Both the position numbers and the translations under genes were made by a program. The notes under the pieces are model-generated. The model searched no databases. It was not told the origin of the DNA and saw nothing but the letters and a program-made list of their open reading frames with translations. A DNA stretch of 50,529 bases from Auritidibacter sp. Marseille-P8566 (GTDB lineage Bacteria; Actinomycetota; Actinomycetes; Actinomycetales; Microbacteriaceae), in contig CAMDEV010000002.1 of assembly GCA_945896925.1 (NCBI GenBank), positions 1 through 50,529 on the forward strand. Reading direction: 5' to 3'. Shown in pieces: positions 30,964 through 39,142 of this stretch; position 1 is the first letter of the stretch; each line of letters opens with the position of its first letter.

Positions 30964-32298
30964 ATGAATCGTCAAATCAAGCGGGCTCTAGGGACCGTAG
31001 CAGCACTAAGTCTTGGCCTAGCTGGCTTTGTTGGAGCAGTAGCTCCAGCTCACGCAGCAGCAAGCACAACATTCAAGATCCACCTAAACGTTCCAAAGTC
31101 AGTAGCACAGGACTGGAACCTATGGCACTGGGGCACAGCAGTTGCCTCTATCAACAACACCATTGGTGAATCAACTCAGACCATCGACGGCGCTTCATGG
31201 ACCGGCGACTCAACTCCTAACTTCGTTGGCGAAGATGCCTACGGTGCTTATGCAGAGTTCACCCTTCCTGTATCAGTAACTGCGCTAAACAACGTTATGC
31301 GCACCACTGAGTCATGGGATGGCCAGGCTGCAGTTGAGGCAGTCGAAGACGACCCTACAACTGAGGACACCGACGAGACTGTTGCAGCTAAGCCTGAAAT
31401 CGCAGCTGCTGACAAGCCATTCGGTGGAGACAACATTTTCCCTGCTGGCGAAAGCTGGTGGAACGTTGGTACTCAGAAGCGTGAGTACCCAGAAGTTCGC
31501 TCATTCAAGGTGCACCTAAACACCTCTTTAAAGCTTGCTCAGTCACAGGGTTGGAACCTATACAGCTGGAACACATCTGTAGCCGCTCCAAAGCTTGTTG
31601 ACCACTTCGTAACCACTACAACCACTAAGAAGGTTGGGAAGAAGACTGTTAAGGTAACCACAAAGACCTACCCATACAAGGGCAAGGTTGGGGCGACCAT
31701 TACTGGTTGGCCATTCGTTGGTGAAGACAAGTACGGTGCTTACGCAATCGTAAAGACCATGGCTGTTTACTCTGAGAATGCAGGTTTGGTTCTACGTCGT
31801 TCAACTCCTACCAGTGAGTGGGCTGGCGTTCAGTCAGGCGACTACAAGAAGGACAACAGCAACGGTCTAAACCCGAACATTACCGATCTATACCTAGCAT
31901 TCGGTACCAATGAGACCTATACCAAGGCTCCTGCGTTCGTTGGTCGTTACGGTGCAACTGCAACCTACGCAAACGGCAACATCACTGTTACTCCAGTTCG
32001 TCCAGCAGCTGCATCTCTAAAGGGTATGTTCCCTACAAAGATCGAAGTTAAGGCGATCAAGGGTGCAACTGTGAAGACCTGTACTATCCAGAACCAGGCA
32101 ACAAACGCTGTATTCGCAAATGCAAGCTTTGGTCTTCCAGAGTCTTGTGACATCGCGGTAACAGCACCTGCTGCCGGTGACGATGCACAGACTTGGAACA
32201 TCTTCGTTCAGGCATCAGCATTCGGTGTTGGTACTGGCCCAGGTGCAACAGACAAGGCAAACGCGAAGGTAACTATCGAAGCTCCTGTAGTTCCGTAG
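30964..32298 (+). CDS. Secreted protein with two CBM41/PUD-like carbohydrate-binding modules
   Basis: Signal peptide ending AHAAAS; two copies of 'FK[IV]HLN...WNLW/YxW...FVGEDxYGAYA...' resembling the pullulanase-associated CBM41 module. Confidence 0.7.
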   Translation: MNRQIKRALGTVAALSLGLAGFVGAVAPAHAAASTTFKIHLNVPKSVAQDWNLWHWGTAVASINNTIGESTQTIDGASWTGDSTPNFVGEDAYGAYAEFTLPVSVTALNNVMRTTESWDGQAAVEAVEDDPTTEDTDETVAAKPEIAAADKPFGGDNIFPAGESWWNVGTQKREYPEVRSFKVHLNTSLKLAQSQGWNLYSWNTSVAAPKLVDHFVTTTTTKKVGKKTVKVTTKTYPYKGKVGATITGWPFVGEDKYGAYAIVKTMAVYSENAGLVLRRSTPTSEWAGVQSGDYKKDNSNGLNPNITDLYLAFGTNETYTKAPAFVGRYGATATYANGNITVTPVRPAAASLKGMFPTKIEVKAIKGATVKTCTIQNQATNAVFANASFGLPESCDIAVTAPAAGDDAQTWNIFVQASAFGVGTGPGATDKANAKVTIEAPVVP

Positions 32299-32318
32299 TT
32301 TCAACCTTCAAAAGCGCG

Positions 32319-32346
32319 GTGGGGTCCTAGGTTTCTAGGACCCCAC
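32319..32346 (+). terminator. Intrinsic terminator after CBM41-like gene
   Basis: GTGGGGTCCTAG-GTTT-CTAGGACCCCAC then TTCTCTTTA. Confidence 0.85.
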
Positions 32347-32365
32347 TTCTCTTTATCTGGGAGTA

Positions 32366-32379
32366 TGGAAACGATTTCA
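32366..32379. promoter_or_regulatory. Candidate LacI/MalR-family operator upstream of pullulanase gene
   Basis: TGGAAACGATTTCA; near-match to TGWAANCGNTNWCA. Confidence 0.65.
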
Positions 32380-32438
32380 TAACGACCCGATAAAGGTGCC
32401 GCCAATGCTAAGACCTAAGAATTAGGCTCTATGTAAGC

Positions 32439-32455
32439 GCTAAACACGATTTAGC
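32439..32455. repeat. Inverted repeat GCTAAA-N5-TTTAGC in pullulanase promoter region
   Basis: GCTAAACACGATTTAGC, perfect 6-bp arms. Confidence 0.5.
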
Positions 32456-32494
32456 CTTTTGGAAACTGTAAGCGATGGATATTTTGAGGAAGAA

Positions 32495-35170
32495 ATGAAA
32501 TTTAGCATCACCAAGACAACCAAAAGATTCCTATTGCCAGCTGTATTGGCCTTGTCCCTCATCGCCCCCGTCTCAAGTGTTTCCGCACCTGCTGAAGCAG
32601 CTGGATCTTGCCCAACAGCTCAGTGTGCTCAGCTAATCGTGCACTACAAGCGCAACACTCCAAGCAATTACGGTGACTGGGGGCTTTGGCTTTGGGCTCT
32701 CAAAGGTGCATCTAACCTTCCTGCCAGCACGGTGACCCCATTCTTCTCAAACGTTCTTGACAGCGATGGCTGGGCAAAAATTGACACCCAGGTGCCAATT
32801 AGCGCTAACGTGACACAACTTGGTCTGATTCCTCGGAGAAAAGACGGTTGGACTAAGGACGTTGACCTGGACCGCATCGTCAACTTGGATGAGAACAAAT
32901 TTGCTGAAATCTGGATCAAACAGGACGACCCTTACCTATACAAGGACAGAAACTTCACTATCCCAGCAGAGATCTGGGGATCATCCATTGAATCTCTTCG
33001 AACAATCAAAGTAACGCTCAGTAAGGCAAACGGAACAGCTGGTCCTGGTTTTAGCATCTTGGGTGATGGCGCTCCAGCGATTGCAAGTGCGGAAAAGATT
33101 AAAGATCTCAACGGTGGGCTAACTTCCAGCAATAAGCAGTGGTTGATCACAACAGCAACAGACATTCCTCTTGGTGCGGTTCTGAACATCAACCACACCG
33201 ACGCTGATCCTTTGCGCACTTTCGGAACAAAGAAGCTTGTTGCAGCTGGCGTATTCACAAGCCAAGCTTTCAAGGACCTCTACACCTACACCGGTGAAGA
33301 TCTGGGTGCAACATACACTGCAGCGGAAACAAAGTTCAGAGTTTGGGCTCCGACAGCCAGTGAAGTTTCTCTTGCAACCTACGCAACCAATAACACCAGC
33401 GCTGAAAATGCTGTCGTTACACCGATGACCTCTGATGTCAAGGGAACCTGGGTTGCCACACTTCCTGGAAACAAGAACGGTTTGATTTACAACTACCGAG
33501 TAACTGTTGGTGGGGTAACTGAAGAGGCTGTCGACCCGTACGCACGTTCAGTCACACTCAACGGAAACAAGGGTGTTGTTCTTGACCTTGCAACAACCAA
33601 CCCAACTGGTTGGGCAACACACACTAAGCCGGCTTTCTCAGGTAAATTGACTGACGCTGTCATGTATGAGTTGCATGTTCGTGACGCTTCGATTGACCCT
33701 TCAAGCGGCGTTAGCGCCGCTAACCGTGGAAAGTTCCTGGGCCTTGCTCAGCTAGGAACAACAACTAAAGTCGGTAAGACTTCTGCTTCAACCGGTCTCA
33801 GCCACTTTAAGGATCTTGGCGTAACTCACGTTCAACTTCTACCTTTCTATGACTATGCCTCCGGTGGTTCTGAAGACAGCCCAACATTCAACTGGGGTTA
33901 CGATCCAAAGAACTTCAACGCTCCAGAAGGTCAATACTCATCAGACCCGAACAACCCAGTTGCTCGTGTGAAAGAGCTTAAAACTGCAATTATGGCAATG
34001 CACAAATCTGGTCTTCGTGTGACTATGGACGTTGTTTACGGACACGTTGCTAGTGCAACTGAATTCAGTCAGCAGCTAATTGTTCCAGGTTACTGGTTCA
34101 GACGTGACGCAAACGGAAACCTAACCAACGGTTCTGGTTGTGGAAATGACGTAGCAACTGAGCGTCCTATGGTTCGTAAGTTCATTGTTGACTCAATGAA
34201 GTACTGGACAAAGGAATACAAACTTGATGGATTCCGTGTTGACCAAATGGGTCTATGGGATGTCACAACTATGAATGAAGTCAGAGCTGGAGTTAGCTCA
34301 GTAGAACCTAAGGCAACCATCATTGGTGAAGGTTGGACCATGGGACCTTCAATTGGTGTTCCTCAGGGAATCCAGAGCCAACTAGTCAACATGCCAGGCA
34401 TCGGTGCATTCAACGACGGTATTAGAAATGCTGTGAAGGGTAGCGCAGATGGATCAGACCCTGGTTACGTAAACGGAAACCCATACGGCACATTGAATTC
34501 TGTGAAGGCTGGCGTAATTGGAAACACCAGCACTAGCAAGGTTGTGGTTCCTTGGCTAACTCTTGAAGCAGGTCAGGCTGTTAACTACGCTGAAGCACAC
34601 GACAACCTAAGTCTCTTTGACAAGCTTTGGCTGGTAAATGGTGGAACCTCAAGAACACAGGTTGCTAAGCAGTCACGTCAGATTGCTTCTATCTTGTTCT
34701 TGGCACAGGGAACACCGTTCATCCAGGCTGGTCAGGAATTCCTTCGTTCAAAGGAAGGCGAGCCAAACAGCTACAACTTGCCTGACTCAGTTAACAGCTT
34801 GAAGTGGGGAGAACGAGTCAAGGAAGCTTTGACCGTCAACTACTACAAGGGACTAATTGCAATTCGTAAGGCTCACCCGGCGTTCAGAATGAGCACTCCG
34901 GCTTCAATCACAGCAAACGTGAAATTCCTAACTGCTCCTAACGACACCCTTGCTTATTCGATCAACGGAAAAGCGGCAGGGGACAAGTGGGGAACGATTG
35001 TTGTGATCTCAAACCCTAACGCCACCACACAGAAAGTCACACTTCCAAGTGTTGGTGACTGGAAGGTTGTTGTGCAGGGAGACAAGGCTGGAGTTGACAC
35101 CCTCACGACACTGAAGAAGGCAAAGACAGCTTCAGTGCCAGCTAACAGCACATTGGTTTTATACAAGTAA
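32495..35170 (+). CDS. Secreted type I pullulanase (CBM41-like, CBM48-like, GH13 catalytic domain)
   Basis: Signal peptide; FNWGYDPKNFNAPEGQYSSDP; LDGFRVDQMG; IIGEGW; EAHDNLSLFDKLW. Confidence 0.92.
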   Translation: MKFSITKTTKRFLLPAVLALSLIAPVSSVSAPAEAAGSCPTAQCAQLIVHYKRNTPSNYGDWGLWLWALKGASNLPASTVTPFFSNVLDSDGWAKIDTQVPISANVTQLGLIPRRKDGWTKDVDLDRIVNLDENKFAEIWIKQDDPYLYKDRNFTIPAEIWGSSIESLRTIKVTLSKANGTAGPGFSILGDGAPAIASAEKIKDLNGGLTSSNKQWLITTATDIPLGAVLNINHTDADPLRTFGTKKLVAAGVFTSQAFKDLYTYTGEDLGATYTAAETKFRVWAPTASEVSLATYATNNTSAENAVVTPMTSDVKGTWVATLPGNKNGLIYNYRVTVGGVTEEAVDPYARSVTLNGNKGVVLDLATTNPTGWATHTKPAFSGKLTDAVMYELHVRDASIDPSSGVSAANRGKFLGLAQLGTTTKVGKTSASTGLSHFKDLGVTHVQLLPFYDYASGGSEDSPTFNWGYDPKNFNAPEGQYSSDPNNPVARVKELKTAIMAMHKSGLRVTMDVVYGHVASATEFSQQLIVPGYWFRRDANGNLTNGSGCGNDVATERPMVRKFIVDSMKYWTKEYKLDGFRVDQMGLWDVTTMNEVRAGVSSVEPKATIIGEGWTMGPSIGVPQGIQSQLVNMPGIGAFNDGIRNAVKGSADGSDPGYVNGNPYGTLNSVKAGVIGNTSTSKVVVPWLTLEAGQAVNYAEAHDNLSLFDKLWLVNGGTSRTQVAKQSRQIASILFLAQGTPFIQAGQEFLRSKEGEPNSYNLPDSVNSLKWGERVKEALTVNYYKGLIAIRKAHPAFRMSTPASITANVKFLTAPNDTLAYSINGKAAGDKWGTIVVISNPNATTQKVTLPSVGDWKVVVQGDKAGVDTLTTLKKAKTASVPANSTLVLYK

Positions 35171-35219
35171 CAAGTCCTTGAAACTCAACAGCAGTATCTA
35201 TCAAGAAAGAGAAAGAAAA

Positions 35220-36485
35220 ATGAAGCAAACAACTAGAAAAGTGGTTGGCCTGATCGCCGCACTAGGTGTTGTTGGTGCCGGCGTTTCTATCGGTACTCCA
35301 GCATCTGCTGCCTCTACTCTGACCGTCTGGGCAGATAAGGGCACTATCGACACAATCAAGTCTCGCGTGACAGCCTGGGATAACGCCAACGCTGAATACA
35401 CAGTTCAGCTTGTTGAGCAGGACTTTGGTCTAGTTAGAGACAAGCTAAAGACTGCTGTTCCAAAGGGTCAGGGTCCAGATATTCTTGCTGGTGCTGCACA
35501 CGACTGGATCGGTAACCTAGTTGCCGCTAACGTGCTACTTCCTATTGACGCAAACCTACCGAACAACTTCAAAGACGACTTCGTTCCAGGTGCGCTACAG
35601 GCGATGAAGTACAACGGTAAGTACTACGGAGTTCCAGGTTGGACTGAAAACATAGCGATTCTTCGTAACGTTAAGAAGGCTCCAAAGCCGGTAAAGTCTG
35701 TCAACGACATCAAGGATGGCGAGCTGGGTGTTAACTACAGTGCTACCACTTCAGACCCGTACCACCTATATCCATTCCAGAGTATGTTCAAGGCTCCAAT
35801 CTTCACTACAGACTCTCAAGGTGACTGGACCAACACTGTTGGTATGGGCGGCACAAATGGTGCTAACTTCGCTAAGTGGTTGAAGCTAAAGGGAACCAAG
35901 TTCTTTGGTCCTCCAGCTAACGCAAAGATCCTCTGTGACTTCCTAAACCCAATTAACAAGACCAAGAAGACTGGTTTGATCAAGTACTGGGTAACTGGAG
36001 CATGGAACATCAACGCTATTGAAAACGGTGCTGGTGCATGTAAGACAGGTCTAAAGATTGGAAGCGGATACGCGATCGATCCATTCCCAACCGGTCCAAC
36101 TGGAATCAAGGCACAGCAGTTCCTAGGCATCAGAGGCTACCTAATGGTTGCCTCAGGTCCTGGTAACACAACCAACGTTACAGCAGCTGTAGACCTAATG
36201 CGTTTCATGTCTTCAGAAGCTACCCAGTTCAGTCTTTACGATAACTTCAACAAGACTCCTGCTAACAAGGCAGCTCTAAACCGCGCTAAGGACAACCCTG
36301 TCATTGCTGGTTTTGCAAACGCTGCTAACACCGTCCCGATGCCTAACTCTCCAGCGATGGATGCAGCTTGGACCATTTGGGGTAAGGCTCAGACAAGAAT
36401 CATTCAGGGTAAGGAAGCTAAACCTGATGTTGCTTGGGCCACAATGGTGAAAACCTTGCAGGCAACAATTAACAAAACTAAGTAA
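35220..36485 (+). CDS. malE: Maltose/maltodextrin ABC transporter substrate-binding protein (no lipobox Cys)
   Basis: MKQTTRKVVGLIAALGVVGAGVSIGTPASAASTLTVWADKGTIDTIKSRVTAWDNANAEYTVQLV; next to malF/malG. Confidence 0.87.
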   Translation: MKQTTRKVVGLIAALGVVGAGVSIGTPASAASTLTVWADKGTIDTIKSRVTAWDNANAEYTVQLVEQDFGLVRDKLKTAVPKGQGPDILAGAAHDWIGNLVAANVLLPIDANLPNNFKDDFVPGALQAMKYNGKYYGVPGWTENIAILRNVKKAPKPVKSVNDIKDGELGVNYSATTSDPYHLYPFQSMFKAPIFTTDSQGDWTNTVGMGGTNGANFAKWLKLKGTKFFGPPANAKILCDFLNPINKTKKTGLIKYWVTGAWNINAIENGAGACKTGLKIGSGYAIDPFPTGPTGIKAQQFLGIRGYLMVASGPGNTTNVTAAVDLMRFMSSEATQFSLYDNFNKTPANKAALNRAKDNPVIAGFANAANTVPMPNSPAMDAAWTIWGKAQTRIIQGKEAKPDVAWATMVKTLQATINKTK

Positions 36486-36490
36486 CAAAA

Positions 36491-36534
36491 CAGCGATAGT
36501 GGGCACCTCAAACGAGGTGCCCACTGTTTCGCTG
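36491..36534 (+). terminator. Strong hairpin between malE and malF (attenuator/terminator or mRNA-stabilising)
   Basis: CAGCGA..AGTGGGCACCTC-AAAC-GAGGTGCCCACT..TCGCTG; 12-bp perfect inner stem, outer 6-bp stem, no clear U-tract. Confidence 0.75.
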
Positions 36535-36596
36535 ATTAGCGTAAAAAGAAGTACTTTCTCAAGGCAAACTTTGAGAAAAGTTTGAAAGGACAAGGC

Positions 36597-38270
36597 ATGG
36601 CCCGAACTAAAGTCAAGGCTTGGAAATCTGAAACCCCAAGCTTGGCGGGCATCCTTTGGAAGCTTGGCACACTAGGTATCACCGACGCGATCGCTGTAAC
36701 CATGATTATGGTTCTTGTCGCTCAAGAGCTTTGGCTGGCAACAGCCGTTAGCATCGTGGTGCTTCTAGTTGTGAACTGGATTTACCTTCGTAAAGGTGGA
36801 CTCCCAGCAAAGTATCTAGCTCCAGGAGTTTTGTTCCTTATTGTTTTCCAGGTTTATGTTCTCCTCTTTAGCGGATATACCGCATTTACTAACTACGGAA
36901 GCGCTCACAACGGTGATAAAGCTCTAGCTGTTCAAACAATAAAGAACGCTGCTTACCGAACCCTTGATGGCGAGGACTACACAATCGCTTTGGTAAAGTC
37001 AGACTCCACCGGTGCTCGCGGTTTCCTAATGACCAGCAACGCCGATGGGCAGGTCTACGTCGGTGAAGATAACAAGCCAAAGGTTCTAATCCCTGAAGGT
37101 TCATATACTCTAAGCCCGCTTTGTGCTGATAAGTATGACGAGGACATTGAGAACTGTGCTCACGCAGCGGAGTCTGCAACTGGCTATACAACAGTCAAAC
37201 CTGAATCATTATCTGAACTAGAAAAGCGTAAGTACTCATCTCTTCGCGTTGAGATTGATCCAAATGATCCAACTATTGGCATCAAGTCTTCTGACTTTAC
37301 AATCGCTCTGCCAGTTCAAGACACCCTGCAGTATGACGCAGAGGCAGATACTTTCACTGCGCTAACTAATGACGACTACGGAACATTCATGGCAGGGGAT
37401 GTATTCAAGCCTGCCTCAGATGGTTACTTCCGCCTCAACGGTGACATCGATAGTCAAAAGCTTGACGGCGGGTGGCGTGTAGAAGTTGGACTTGCTAACT
37501 TCGAGAAGATTTTCACCGACGTGCAGCTCCGTGAGCCGTTGGTAAAGGTAATCACTTGGACCTTCATGTTCGCTTTCTTGACAGTGTTGACAACTTTCAT
37601 CCTCGGACTCCTTATCGCGTTCTTGTTCAACCATGAGAAGCTAAAAGGTAAGCGGATTTACCGTGCGGTGATGATTTTGCCATACGCGTTCCCTGGTTTC
37701 CTTTCGGCTTACGTTTGGGTCGGTCTTTTGAATCGTGAAAACGGTTTTGTGAACACCGTTCTCCTAGGTCAAACGCCAGGTAATGAAGGTAACTTCCCTT
37801 GGCTATTGGAAGAGAACCCAGCAAGATTGGCCGTATTGCTGGTAAACCTTTGGCTAGGTTTCCCATACATGTTCCTAATCACAACCGGTGCATTGCAATC
37901 GATTCCTTCGGAACTGAATGAAGCTGCTGAAATTGACGGAGCTTCTGCCTGGCAGAACTTCCGTTTGATTAAACTTCCTTTGCTTTTGATTTCCATTGCT
38001 CCGCTGTTGATTGCATCTTTTGCCTACAACTTCAATAACTTCACGATTATTTACCTGCTCACCAAGGGTGGTCCAAACGATTCTGGAATTACGGATTACG
38101 ACGTGGGTGGAACGGATATCTTGATTACGTTCGTCTATAAAATTGCTTTCTCCGGAACTGGTCAGAACTATGGATTGGCAAGCGCATTCTCAATTCTCAT
38201 CTTCCTTGTGATCGCCACAATTTCATTGATCAGCTTCAGAAGAACTAAGAAACTGGAGGACATCGTCTAA
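36597..38270 (+). CDS. malF: Maltose/maltodextrin ABC permease MalF with large extracytoplasmic insertion
   Basis: RVILPYAFPGF-like, EAAEIDGASAWQNFRLIKLPLL (EAA loop), NNFTIIYLLTKGGPNDSG; start 36597 preceded by GAAAGGA. Confidence 0.9.
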   Translation: MARTKVKAWKSETPSLAGILWKLGTLGITDAIAVTMIMVLVAQELWLATAVSIVVLLVVNWIYLRKGGLPAKYLAPGVLFLIVFQVYVLLFSGYTAFTNYGSAHNGDKALAVQTIKNAAYRTLDGEDYTIALVKSDSTGARGFLMTSNADGQVYVGEDNKPKVLIPEGSYTLSPLCADKYDEDIENCAHAAESATGYTTVKPESLSELEKRKYSSLRVEIDPNDPTIGIKSSDFTIALPVQDTLQYDAEADTFTALTNDDYGTFMAGDVFKPASDGYFRLNGDIDSQKLDGGWRVEVGLANFEKIFTDVQLREPLVKVITWTFMFAFLTVLTTFILGLLIAFLFNHEKLKGKRIYRAVMILPYAFPGFLSAYVWVGLLNRENGFVNTVLLGQTPGNEGNFPWLLEENPARLAVLLVNLWLGFPYMFLITTGALQSIPSELNEAAEIDGASAWQNFRLIKLPLLLISIAPLLIASFAYNFNNFTIIYLLTKGGPNDSGITDYDVGGTDILITFVYKIAFSGTGQNYGLASAFSILIFLVIATISLISFRRTKKLEDIV

Positions 38271-39142
38271 TGGCTCAGAAAAAGTTCAATATCTTTAGAT
38301 GGTTCCTAAGAACTGGGTGGCGTCACCTCGTAGGTCTTGTTGTTTGTATGTACGCAATTTTCCCAATTCTTTACATCTTGTCGACATCTCTTTATCCAAA
38401 CAACGACATCAACGACACGACAGCTTTGTTTGCCGAGATTTCTCCAGCAAACTACATTGAACTATTTGCTCAGGACACCAGACCCTTTGGTAGATGGTAC
38501 TTAAACACTGTGTACATCGGTGTCTTCACAGCTCTTGGCTCAGTGTTCCTGAGTGCGCTAGCTGCTTTCGCTTTCTCAAGGCTGCGATTCCGTGGACGTC
38601 GCGGGGGACTGTTGTCATTGATTTTGATGCAGATGTTCCCTTCCATCCTTGGTTTGGTTGCAATCTTCGGTTTGATGAGTGACATCGGACAGGTCTTCCC
38701 TCAGATTGGTCTAAACACCCAGGCTGGTTTGGTGTTGGTTTACATGGGTGGAGCACTCGGTGCTGGAACCTACTTGATGTATGGATTCTTCAACACAGTG
38801 CCTAAGGAAATCGACGAGGCTGCGACCATTGACGGTGCATCTCACGCACGAATCTTCTTCACGATCATTCTGAGATTGGTTGCACCGATTCTTGCAGTCC
38901 AGATGCTTCTTAGCTACATCGGTGTCACTAGTGACTTCGTGCTGGCATCCATCTTGCTGACAGACCCCAACCAGCTAACCCTGGCAACAGGACTTCAGCA
39001 GTTCATCAGCGACCCATACTCTAAGGACTGGTCGATGTTTGCCGCAGGTGCTGTGCTATCAGCTCTTCCGAGCTTGGTACTGTTCCTGTTCCTCCAGAAA
39101 TACATCACATCAGGTCTCACCGGTGGAGCTGTTAAGGGCTAG
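38270..39142 (+). CDS. malG: Maltose/maltodextrin ABC permease MalG
   Basis: EIDEAATIDGASHARIFFTIILRLVAPILAVQMLLSYI; AFSRLRFRGRRGGLLSLILMQMFPSILGLVAIF. Confidence 0.92.
   Translation: MAQKKFNIFRWFLRTGWRHLVGLVVCMYAIFPILYILSTSLYPNNDINDTTALFAEISPANYIELFAQDTRPFGRWYLNTVYIGVFTALGSVFLSALAAFAFSRLRFRGRRGGLLSLILMQMFPSILGLVAIFGLMSDIGQVFPQIGLNTQAGLVLVYMGGALGAGTYLMYGFFNTVPKEIDEAATIDGASHARIFFTIILRLVAPILAVQMLLSYIGVTSDFVLASILLTDPNQLTLATGLQQFISDPYSKDWSMFAAGAVLSALPSLVLFLFLQKYITSGLTGGAVKG

Noticed and set aside
32495-35170. Possible loss of catalytic residues in pullulanase (DGFRVDQMG variant)
   Set aside because: Nucleophile Asp (FRVD), acid/base Glu (IGEGW) and the HDN motif are all present; the variation is within the family's expected range.
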